64,000 bases of DNA from assembly GCF_021390715.1 (NCBI RefSeq), contig NZ_JAJGWT010000006.1:4410-68409 (forward strand), in the 5' to 3' direction. The DNA is from Tenacibaculum piscium (GTDB lineage: Bacteria > Bacteroidota > Bacteroidia > Flavobacteriales > Flavobacteriaceae). This document shows, piece after piece, positions 1-6,056 of this stretch (positions are counted from its first letter, which is position 1; each line of letters begins with the position of its first letter). The position numbers were made by a program, and so were the translations under genes. Below the pieces are notes generated by a model, which was not told where the DNA came from, did not search any database, and saw nothing but the letters and a program-made list of their open reading frames with translations.

Positions 1-338
1 GAGTGTTTATCAATGAATATTTTGATTTACTGGAGCTGTAAAAGTGAGTGTTTGCCAATGAATGTTTTGATTTACTGGAGTTATAAAAGTGAGTATTTAC
101 CAATGAATGTTTTTATTTTTGGAGCTGTTCCAGTAGCAATGCGAGTGTTTACCAATGAATATTTTGATTTACTGGAGCTGTAAAAGTGAGTATTTATCAA
201 TGAATATTTTAATTTACTGGAGCTGTTCCAGTAGCAAAGTGAGTATTTATCAATCGATGTTTTGATTTACTGGAGTTGTTCCAGTAGCAATGCGAGTGTT
301 TGCCAATGAATATTTTGATTTACTGGATTTTTAAAAGT
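1..338. repeat. Tandem array of 45/53-bp units
   Basis: Seven contiguous units start at 1, 46, 91, 143, 188, 241 and 294, with a degenerate eighth from 339. Short units are 45 bp; long units are 52 to 53 bp and end with an extra arm. Each unit starts GAGTRTTTRYCAATGAAT and contains TTTACTGGAGCTGT. In long units the next bases make TACTGGA-GCTGT-TCCAGTA, a 7-bp stem with a 5-nt loop. The array is already under way at base 1, so it continues outside the window. There are no unique spacers. The 8-bp length differences break any single reading frame, so it is more likely non-coding, though individual 45-bp units are open. Confidence 0.85.
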
Positions 339-344
339 TAGTAT

Positions 345-897
345 TTACAAAAAAATATTAAAATCGAACTGTAAAAGAAAACTTGACTATTCAAAAAAAA
401 ATAATCTTTTAAAAAATAATTAACTCAAAAAATAAAAAAATAGACAAAAAACCGCTTTTTATTACCTTAAAATCTACCAATAAAAAAAATATATTTGTAA
501 GTAGTCTGTTTATTAGTTGTTTATGTTATTAAGTTGTAGTTCAGATAGTACCATAATCAAAAAAAAGTACATTTTTTTAAGAGTAATATTTTTTAATTTC
601 ACTTTTAAAAATTAACATTTCATTATTTAGAAATTAACATCTTTTACAGAAACAAAAGGCGAACGCTTTAAAAATGATAATTAAAATTAACATCAAATAA
701 CCCTAAATGATGATTAACACGTTTTAAAGCCTTGTTTTTTGGTTTTGGTACTCTTTATTTTTTTTAATCTTTTGAGAAAGCTGACAAACTAAAACCAATC
801 TTAAAAGCTAAAAAACTAATGAGGTGAATAAGCATTTTAAACGCTTTTACGGTAATTATATATTTTATTAAAGAACAAGGGAGGGGGTGCGGTTCTT
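345..897. other. Gene-free AT-rich stretch with short iterations
   Basis: No ORF with a plausible start is seen on either strand. The stretch holds three exact copies of AAATTAACAT (609-618, 631-640, 684-693) and a relative, GATTAACAC, at 712-720. These could be protein-binding sites, or chance in AT-rich DNA. Confidence 0.45.
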
Positions 898-1143
898 TTA
901 GCTTCTAAAAAGATTTGGTATTTCGTCTTTAGCTTTTAAACTAATTTCTAATTTCTTTAATTCTCTTTTTGCGGGCGTTCCTAAATAAGAGTGAAACGTT
1001 CTGTAACAAATTAAAAACTCGGGTTGTATAAACTTCCAATAAATTTCTTTGTAAGTTATATCTTCATCTTCGTATTGTTTCTGTAACACAATTGTTTGAA
1101 CTCTTATAATTTTACGATATAGATTTTTCTGATTATATGCCAT
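898..1143 (-). CDS. Small basic protein of the element (81 aa)
   Basis: I do not recognise a characterised family. The protein is basic, rich in Lys, Tyr and Ile, and has a pattern (YKEIYWKFI, then YRTFHSYLGTPAKRELK) that could form a helix-turn-helix-like DNA-binding unit. Its start overlaps the end of the preceding 91-aa gene by 11 bp, which suggests translational coupling and joint function. It is the last gene seen on the leftward-reading strand before a gene-free stretch. Assignment as a real gene rests on the overlap, its codon use and its position in the element; function is unknown. Confidence 0.6.
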   Translation of the reverse strand: MAYNQKNLYRKIIRVQTIVLQKQYEDEDITYKEIYWKFIQPEFLICYRTFHSYLGTPAKRELKKLEISLKAKDEIPNLFRS

Positions 1144-1408
1144 TTTCTAAATTGATTTTATTTAATAAATATCTTGCACGGTAACTGCTTAGTATAATTG
1201 GTGGTGCATTTTTTCGGTGTTCTGTTACTAAAATTTTTTGTACTGATTTAATCCAATCTTTGGAGGTTCTTATTTCGCTTTGGTGCAAAGTATCGGTATA
1301 AATCTTTTTATCTGTTTTGTAACTTATCATTAACCACATCTTGCACTTTGGTAATAATTGTACTAATTTTTTTAAATCCTTTTTTTCTTGTATTACTCTT
1401 TTTATCAT
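1133..1408 (-). CDS. Small basic protein of the element (91 aa)
   Basis: No family is recognised. The sequence is Lys-rich with a hydrophobic middle (CKMWLMISYK) and a C-terminal segment IILSSYRARYLLNKI. It overlaps the downstream 81-aa gene by 11 bp and lies about 300 bp after the replication-initiator-like gene, beyond the candidate origin region. A role in element replication or regulation would be guesswork. The reading frame runs from an ATG and fits the direction of all other element genes. Confidence 0.55.
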   Translation of the reverse strand: MIKRVIQEKKDLKKLVQLLPKCKMWLMISYKTDKKIYTDTLHQSEIRTSKDWIKSVQKILVTEHRKNAPPIILSSYRARYLLNKINLENGI

Positions 1409-1532
1409 TTTTAACGCTTTATATAATTTATATAAATACTTGTAATAATTTATTGATTTTCTTGTATCGCTCTTTTTTTACGCTTTATATTAATAATATT
1501 GGTTTTGTACTTTTACTGATAATCTTTGACAA

Positions 1533-1706
1533 ATATTTTTATCAATAAGGGTTTTTTAAGTAATGCCTAAATAGTCAGCTCTTTTTTTAGTAAATAAGTC
1601 AATGTTTTAGGGGTTTGCAGTCTATCGACTGTATAAGACAAGTAGGTTAAAAAAAATATACTGACTGCTTAAAGCTTCCAGTACGTACAATATTTTTATC
1701 AATAAG
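1533..1706. other. Possible replication-origin region
   Basis: This non-coding region lies just downstream of the initiator-like gene. It is bounded by two perfect copies of the 17-mer ATATTTTTATCAATAAG (1533-1549 and 1690-1706). Between them is CAGTC-TATC-GACTG at 1618-1631, a perfect 5-bp stem with a 4-nt loop. Rolling-circle initiators nick such small hairpins, so this is a candidate double-strand origin; that is inference only. No ORF with a plausible start is seen between 1409 and 1715 on the minus strand. Confidence 0.3.
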
Positions 1707-1715
1707 TATCAAACT

Positions 1716-2681
1716 TTACAAGTATATTTTATTAAGTTCCTGTTTTTCAGTATTGTAAGCCGTTGCCCAAAAGGTCATTATTTCACTTTGCCCCAATTTA
1801 TAAACCTTTTTATGTACGTGCCAATTGTTAATAAACTCCCTTGTTTTACGGTACATTTTAGCAGTTATTTTGCCATCTTTAAAAAGTTGTTGATACTTAT
1901 TTAAAGTTATTTTTGCCGTGGTCTTATATATTTCTGTTACTAGATTAATCTTACTTTGATGCGTTCCTTTAGGTGCTACTATTGTAGGCTCAAATATTAA
2001 TAAATCCCATATTTTAAAGAAGTCGTCTTGTACCTCTTTTAAATTTTTTTTCGTAAAAAAATCAATTGCTAAAACATTATTCATCTTTCTTTTTGTCGTT
2101 TCTATTCGCAAAATATTTTTTTCTGATGGTATTGCTTTGTGTCTTTTTTCCAGCATCTCAAAAACCTTATCGTACATCTTATGAATAACTCTAATATTAG
2201 AACTTCTTTCGGTTGTTTTACATCTTTTTTCCCTATAATTTGGGTCTGTCATTATTTCTTTTTTGTTCCTATCTGTTCCAATTGCTATAAAAGAATCTAA
2301 AAAATTTATTACATCAATAGAAAAAATTAAATTCATACCAATTTCAAAAGCATTGATTTTTAAATTATTGTAATCAACTCCTTTATCTATAAGAAGCCTA
2401 AAAAATGTTATTCGAGCCTGTTCCATTGTGAAACGTCCGTAATTTGTAGCGTAACCTGTTAAATTATAAGAGTAGTATTTGTGTAAACTTCCTCTAATTG
2501 TTAATCTGTTTTGTAAATCAATTTTGATATACATACCGCCTTTTAAATTCCGTTCTGTTCCAGTTTCAAAAAAATCTTTACCGCTGTTTTTATCAAAGCG
2601 TCTTTTTAATTTTGCCTTTTTTATAATATTTTCTTTTTCTGAATCAATCAGATTTATTTTTGATAGTGTTATTAAATCCAT
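1716..2681 (-). CDS. Phage/plasmid replication-initiation-like protein
   Basis: The 321-aa protein resembles replication proteins of the filamentous phage gene II/X group and small Bacteroidota replicons: an early basic region, a RGSLHKYYS-x-N segment, NAFEIGMNL near residue 110, and YDK..EMLEKR followed by ILRIETTKR near 170-195. These initiators nick one strand and start rolling-circle replication. The family is a judgement from overall pattern, and I did not pin down a catalytic tyrosine. The ATG overlaps the stop of a 20-aa leader ORF (TAATG), so translation is probably coupled. A candidate origin lies immediately downstream. If correct, the element can replicate on its own after excision by the integrase. 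Confidence 0.55.
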   Translation of the reverse strand: MDLITLSKINLIDSEKENIIKKAKLKRRFDKNSGKDFFETGTERNLKGGMYIKIDLQNRLTIRGSLHKYYSYNLTGYATNYGRFTMEQARITFFRLLIDKGVDYNNLKINAFEIGMNLIFSIDVINFLDSFIAIGTDRNKKEIMTDPNYREKRCKTTERSSNIRVIHKMYDKVFEMLEKRHKAIPSEKNILRIETTKRKMNNVLAIDFFTKKNLKEVQDDFFKIWDLLIFEPTIVAPKGTHQSKINLVTEIYKTTAKITLNKYQQLFKDGKITAKMYRKTREFINNWHVHKKVYKLGQSEIMTFWATAYNTEKQELNKIYL

Positions 2682-2743
2682 TATAATTTTCTTTTATTAA
2701 TGGTTTCTTTTACTATCTTTGTAAAACTTACTACTTTATCCAT
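2681..2743 (-). CDS. 20-aa leader ORF coupled to the initiator gene
   Basis: On the minus strand an ATG at 2743 opens a 20-codon frame (MDKVVSFTKIV..., ending INKRKL) whose TAA shares its last A with the initiator ATG (TAATG). A copy of the shared leader motif lies 22 bp upstream of this ATG, about the place it holds before other element genes, whereas it is 84 bp from the initiator start. That makes the small ORF the likely first cistron. It could set initiator output through coupling or attenuation. It is not proven to be translated. Confidence 0.45.
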   Translation of the reverse strand: MDKVVSFTKIVKETINKRKL

Positions 2744-2765
2744 TACTTGGTGGTTTTGTTTATAG

Positions 2766-2781
2766 TGTGAGTATCTCTAAA
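2766..2781 (-). promoter_or_regulatory. Leader motif copy 1 (initiator operon)
   Basis: On the minus strand it reads TTTAGAGATACTCAC. It matches the motif AATAGAGATACTTAC found just before other starts in this element. Confidence 0.45.
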
Positions 2782-2813
2782 TTTAATACCTTAAGTAAGT
2801 ATTAAATACAAAT

Positions 2814-2839
2814 ACCGCCCCTGGTAAGGCGGTTTTTTT
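2814..2839. terminator. GC-rich hairpin between the 86-aa gene and the initiator operon
   Basis: Stem ACCGCC (2814-2819) pairs with GGCGGT (2828-2833), with loop CCTGGTAA. A run of seven T follows on the plus strand, so it terminates best rightward, against the direction of the element genes. On the minus strand the following sequence is only moderately T-rich. It may shield the operon from antisense transcription as well as separating the two transcripts. Confidence 0.6.
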
Positions 2840-2870
2840 GTGCTTAATACTTTCGCTTTTACACTTTTTA

Positions 2871-3131
2871 TTAAAACTTATATTTTTTTGAAACCTTAAA
2901 AGTAAGTTTCACTTTTTCCTTTTCGGTTTCTGAATCTAAAAACGAATACTTTAAAACTATTTCAGTACCGTTATTTTTAGCGATTAAATCCGTTGGAATC
3001 TCTAAACCTCTTAATAAAAGAAGTCTTTTAAAATCCTTAATTATTGCTTCTAAAGGACTTTTTTTACATTTTAAAAAATACGGTTCGTTATTTTCGTTAG
3101 AAATTCCGTCCGTTGTTATTTCGTAATACAT
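2871..3131 (-). CDS. Hypothetical element protein (86 aa)
   Basis: No family is recognised. It is a small, charged, probably soluble protein with a beta-rich C-terminal half (EIVLKYSFLDSETEKEKVKLTFKVSKKYKF). It follows the HTH protein by 24 bp and is the last gene of the tight five-gene operon. The GC-rich hairpin at 2814-2839 comes directly after it. Confidence 0.6.
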   Translation of the reverse strand: MYYEITTDGISNENNEPYFLKCKKSPLEAIIKDFKRLLLLRGLEIPTDLIAKNNGTEIVLKYSFLDSETEKEKVKLTFKVSKKYKF

Positions 3132-3155
3132 ATCAATAAAAATATTTTAAATCTA

Positions 3156-3446
3156 TTAAAAAGAACTTCTTTGTGCAACAAATCGGTGCAACTCGGAACG
3201 CTTTACAGTTACTTTGCTGTACTTCTTATTTTGGTCTTTTATTACGCTTAAATCTCCATCGTGTATATATTTCTGAAACGTATTTCTACTACATCTTAAA
3301 AACTCACACGCTTCTTTTACCGTTAGATTTTCGGGTTTACCGTTGTCTTTTGTTTGCTGTAAAAAATTAGATATATCTTGAACCATATTTTTTATGTCCG
3401 TCCACTCTTGCAATGGAACTGATACAAATACTATATTATTATCCAT
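3156..3446 (-). CDS. Excisionase/MerR-like helix-turn-helix protein
   Basis: The 96-aa protein has an HTH_17-like domain from about residue 41: LTVKEACEFLRCSRNTFQKYI, then a wing-like HDGDLSVIKDQNKKYSKVTVKRSELHRFV. This layout is typical of small excisionase-like or transcriptional regulators on Bacteroidota mobile elements. Its N-terminal half is a helix that may dimerise. It sits 3 bp after the 51-aa ORF and 24 bp before the 86-aa gene. It could act as a directionality factor for the integrase at 8433-9629 or as an operon regulator; the sequence does not decide. Confidence 0.7.
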   Translation of the reverse strand: MDNNIVFVSVPLQEWTDIKNMVQDISNFLQQTKDNGKPENLTVKEACEFLRCSRNTFQKYIHDGDLSVIKDQNKKYSKVTVKRSELHRFVAQRSSF

Positions 3447-3449
3447 AAT

Positions 3450-3605
3450 TTAAAGAGTGTTTAAATGATTTTTAAATGATGTTTCAGAACCTAAAAAATA
3501 ACTGAAAACAATTTTATTAAAGATTGATATTCTAATCTTAACCTGTAAAAAATCTAAATTGCTACTAACAATATTTACTTTTTCAACTTTGAAAATATTT
3601 TTCAT
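3450..3605 (-). CDS. Short hypothetical protein (51 aa)
   Basis: An ATG at 3605 opens a 51-codon frame (MKNIFKVEKVNIV...) that ends with TAA at 3450. It begins 2 bp after the stop of the 115-aa gene and ends 3 bp before the ATG of the HTH gene. It therefore fills the gap exactly in a tightly packed operon, which is the main argument that it is real. The sequence alternates Lys and Ile/Val/Phe and resembles no family I know. Confidence 0.6.
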   Translation of the reverse strand: MKNIFKVEKVNIVSSNLDFLQVKIRISIFNKIVFSYFLGSETSFKNHLNTL

Positions 3606-3607
3606 AA

Positions 3608-3955
3608 TTACAGATTTTCAATATTTTTAAAATTTTCTTGATTATAATCTTCTTTTATCAATAGCCTATCTAAAAATTCAAGTGGTATTTTATCCACTAA
3701 TTGCTTAGTAATTAAAGCAACATTTTGAATATCATTAACCTCTAAACTGTTTTCAGGTTCGCAACTAATTGACATTGCATTTAATAAACTTTCGATGTTA
3801 TGCCCTAAACTCGCATAATTCCAAAATTCTAAGTTTATGCTGATGTTACTATCTCCTTTTGGGTTTTGTGTAAAACCATCTAAAAGACCTCTTGAACGTT
3901 TTAAAAGTTCCGTATTTATTTCGGTAATTACTGGGGTTTGTTTTTCTGTACTCAT
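3608..3955 (-). CDS. Hypothetical element protein (115 aa)
   Basis: No family is recognised. It is acidic and probably helical, with segments such as LEFWNYASLGHNIESLLNAM and IPLEFLDRLLIKEDY. A leader motif lies 4 bp upstream of its ATG. The preceding 154-aa gene ends 14 bp before it, and the 51-aa ORF follows after 2 bp. The pairing with a coiled-coil protein suggests the two may interact, which is inference. Confidence 0.6.
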   Translation of the reverse strand: MSTEKQTPVITEINTELLKRSRGLLDGFTQNPKGDSNISINLEFWNYASLGHNIESLLNAMSISCEPENSLEVNDIQNVALITKQLVDKIPLEFLDRLLIKEDYNQENFKNIENL

Positions 3956-3959
3956 AATT

Positions 3960-3976
3960 GTTTGTATCTCTATTGG
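3960..3976 (-). promoter_or_regulatory. Leader motif copy 2 (115-aa gene)
   Basis: It reads CCAATAGAGATACAAAC on the minus strand, directly before AATT and the ATG at 3955. It matches AATAGAGATAC of the shared motif exactly and diverges after it. Confidence 0.55.
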
Positions 3977-4434
3977 TTAAAATCATAATTATAAGAGTTT
4001 GCTAAGTGTTTAGCGGTTTCTCTTATAAAGATGCTGTTTTGTTCGTTACTTTCTTGAATTGCTTTAAATTCATTGCTAGGGGTCGCTTTTACAAGTTCTA
4101 GTATCTTATTTTGAAGTATTACAAGTTCCTTTTTTTTATCAGAAATAAAAACCTCTTTTTCTTCCATAAGAATTTTTAAGAAATAACAATTGTCGCCCAT
4201 TTTTCGGCTTTGTATCATTATTTGGTCGTATTGGTCGCCTGTAAAATCTTCTAAATCTTCTTCGGATAAATCAAAAATATTATCTATTTCAATTTGTAAA
4301 TAGGTTAATTTATCTTGAAGACAATCAAACGCCATTTGCTCTTTTTCAATATCAAAAAACAGTTTGGATGCTGTTTTTGATAATTCAATTGTATTCGTGT
4401 TTTGGTGTTCTAAGAATTCCGTAAAATGTTTCAT
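3970..4434 (-). CDS. Coiled-coil hypothetical protein (154 aa)
   Basis: No family is recognised. Most of the protein is predicted by eye to be long helices with heptad-like spacing (SKLFFDIEKEQMAFDCLQDKL near 24-44, and KKKELVILQNKILELVK near 100-116), with an acidic linker (SEEDLEDFTGD). It is the first gene of the operon of small genes reading toward the initiator. A leader motif lies 4 bp before the ATG. It could be structural or regulatory; nothing decides. Confidence 0.6.
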   Translation of the reverse strand: MKHFTEFLEHQNTNTIELSKTASKLFFDIEKEQMAFDCLQDKLTYLQIEIDNIFDLSEEDLEDFTGDQYDQIMIQSRKMGDNCYFLKILMEEKEVFISDKKKELVILQNKILELVKATPSNEFKAIQESNEQNSIFIRETAKHLANSYNYDFNQ

Positions 4435-4438
4435 AATT

Positions 4439-4454
4439 GTAAGTATCTCTATTG
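4439..4454 (-). promoter_or_regulatory. Leader motif copy 3 (154-aa gene)
   Basis: It reads CAATAGAGATACTTAC on the minus strand, followed by AATT and the ATG at 4434. It is the fullest copy of the shared motif. Confidence 0.6.
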
Positions 4455-4559
4455 TTTAAAAAATTACTGTGAGAAGTTTTATTTTGTTGGTTTCTAGTTT
4501 AAAAAGGTGTAGGAAAGTATTTATTTTGTTGGATTTTTTTACGCTGGGGCGGTTTGTTT

Positions 4560-4784
4560 TTAGGAATTTACAACCTCGTTAAGTTCCTTTAAGGCGTTGG
4601 CTTTACGTTCTTTTTCTGATTTAAAAAAGTCGGTTGTTGCTGTAATTAATTTCATTTCGGTTTCACTTTTTACCTTTCCACCGTAAAAAAAACGATTAAC
4701 AGTAGCAATGTGAAGCCCCGAAAGTTTAGAAATTTCGTTAATTCCGTGGGCTGGTAGCTGTTTTTTTAATTCTGATATATTCAT
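4560..4784 (-). CDS. Small HTH transcriptional regulator (74 aa)
   Basis: Residues 15-35 form a LacI/Cro-type helix-turn-helix: INEISKLSGLHIATVNRFFYG, with a short acidic-basic tail. Such small regulators act as dimers on operators near their own promoter. The upstream region has a good minus-strand promoter and repeated boxes with TCAAACATT (4812-4820, 4876-4884), plus the palindrome TTGAATGATTCAA at 4803-4815, so autoregulation is likely. A copy of its start and upstream box precedes the tape-measure gene at 8086-8147. It probably controls element gene expression in the way of a phage repressor. Confidence 0.7.
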   Translation of the reverse strand: MNISELKKQLPAHGINEISKLSGLHIATVNRFFYGGKVKSETEMKLITATTDFFKSEKERKANALKELNEVVNS

Positions 4785-4802
4785 AGTTTAAATGTAATTT
4801 GA

Positions 4803-4884
4803 TTGAATGATTCAAACATTTTAAAATCAATAATAATTAAATCATATCGCAAAACTACAAAAATGTTTTAGTTAATCAAACATT
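4803..4884 (-). promoter_or_regulatory. Promoter and candidate operators of the HTH regulator
   Basis: On the minus strand TTG at 4879-4877 and TAGTTTTG at 4857-4850 are spaced by 19 bp and fit the Bacteroidota -33/-7 consensus (TTG, TAnnTTTG). Box TCAAACATT at 4876-4884 overlaps the -33 element. A second box at 4812-4820 and the palindrome TTGAATGATTCAA (4803-4815) lie downstream of the start point. This layout fits repression by the adjacent HTH protein. Confidence 0.5.
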
Positions 4885-4911
4885 TTTATAGTTTTGTTTA
4901 TGTAAATTATT

Positions 4912-5721
4912 TTAAAGAAATATTAAAACCTTTTCTTTTAGGATATTACAAGCTGTTTTTATTTCTTTTGTAGTTAAGGGAAGTTTATATTCTTTTGATT
5001 TTTCTATTATTTTATTTTCATTGTAATTAATAATAAAATCAATACAAATAGTATCTGAATACACAATATTAATTAAATTAATTACGTGCCACATTTTTAC
5101 AGTATCTCTAAAGATATAAGGTTCTAAATCAATATTTAAAACCTCGTTCATAGTGTTTAAATTATAAATTAAATTGTTTTCTCTATTAAAACTGTAATAA
5201 AATTGTTGCTGTAAATGTGGGTTTTCTTTTAAATTATTATATTTTTCATCAAATAACAATATATCTTTACTTTCTTTAAAAAAGTCATTTTCAGAATTAA
5301 TTACGTGCTTGTATCTATTCCATCCAATAGAATACAAACTATCTTTTAAATTGCTAAAAAACCTTTTTAACCTATCTTTAAAAAAACTATCGTAAATATC
5401 CTCGCTATTCTCATTTTCTACAATATACTTAACGGCTTTATAAATAAAAGATAATTCATTTTTTAATATTTGAGGACTTGTTATTGCGTTTGGCAAATAA
5501 TTAGTTTCAAAATTTAAAGGCTTATTATTTTCTTCTAAATAATTAAAGGCTTTTTCAGTCATTACTGCATTTGTCATACTTTTAACCTTTTGTGTTTTTC
5601 TTTTATAAGTTATTGTATAATACAAAGGATGTCCTTTTTCTTCAATATCTTTATAAACAGTTATACCATTTACTTGTTTATTAAAAAACCTTTTTACTGT
5701 TATTTTGCTTTTTTTAATCAT
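4912..5721 (-). CDS. Unrecognised element protein (269 aa)
   Basis: I do not recognise the protein as a whole. The N-terminal 60 residues (VKRFFNKQVNGITVYKDI... HPLYYTITYKRKTQKVKS) look like the three-stranded arm-binding domain at the start of Bacteroidota integrases, which is a weak pattern match. The rest is helical, very rich in Asn, Lys and Ile, and has no recombinase catalytic residues. It starts just after a leader-motif relative and stands alone between the repeat at 5834-6056 and the HTH gene. It could be a DNA-binding accessory factor; function is unknown. Confidence 0.6.
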   Translation of the reverse strand: MIKKSKITVKRFFNKQVNGITVYKDIEEKGHPLYYTITYKRKTQKVKSMTNAVMTEKAFNYLEENNKPLNFETNYLPNAITSPQILKNELSFIYKAVKYIVENENSEDIYDSFFKDRLKRFFSNLKDSLYSIGWNRYKHVINSENDFFKESKDILLFDEKYNNLKENPHLQQQFYYSFNRENNLIYNLNTMNEVLNIDLEPYIFRDTVKMWHVINLINIVYSDTICIDFIINYNENKIIEKSKEYKLPLTTKEIKTACNILKEKVLIFL

Positions 5722-5731
5722 TTTGTGGTAT

Positions 5732-5750
5732 GTAAGTGAGTATTTCTATA
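5732..5750 (-). promoter_or_regulatory. Leader motif copy 4 (269-aa gene), divergent
   Basis: The minus strand reads TATATAGAAATACTCACTTAC, 10 bp before the ATG at 5721. It keeps the ATAGAnATACT core of the shared motif. Confidence 0.4.
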
Positions 5751-5833
5751 TAGCAAAAATAACTAAAATAAAATAGTGGTTTTTAGTAGTAATGGTTTGT
5801 TAAATTTTAGGCTTTATAAATTACTGTTTAATA

Positions 5834-6056
5834 GCTTAATTTTTGGCAGTAGTATTTTTTAAGCGTTTAATAAATCATAATTATATAAGTAGATACTTGT
5901 ATTTATAAAATTGCTTAAATCGTTTGTTTTACCTGTGGGCAAATAAATTTTGCATACGGAAACAAAGAGCCAATAAAAAAACCCTGCTGAAATTTCAGTA
6001 GGGTTTTTTATGTAATAAATTAAAAGATTGTTTAGGTTTTTATTTTAAAAATTAAC
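5834..6056. repeat. 223-bp direct repeat, copy A
   Basis: It aligns without gaps to 8222-8444 and has about 12 differences, roughly 95% identity. Five differences are scattered. Seven fall in the terminator hairpin, where arm bases CTG/CAG are replaced as a set by TCC/GGA. The right edge coincides with the stop codon of the tape-measure gene. Confidence 0.9.
5974..6009. terminator. Terminator in repeat copy A
   Basis: CCCTGCTGAAA pairs with TTTCAGTAGGG (one G-T pair). Runs of A on the left and T on the right make it symmetrical and probably active in both directions. On the minus strand it ends the tape-measure transcript. Confidence 0.8.

Noticed and set aside
1..183. Repeat protein encoded on the plus strand (frame open from base 1)
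   Set aside because: The frame is open only because three of the first units are 45 bp or in register. The 8-bp insertions in other units shift the frame and create stops, so coding is unlikely, though it could not be excluded to the left.
1..338. CRISPR array
   Set aside because: The units are contiguous and nearly identical with no unique spacers, and no cas gene is in view.
1716..2681. Conjugative relaxase
   Set aside because: No HUH motif or TraI/MobA-type arrangement is seen; the pattern fits replication initiators better.
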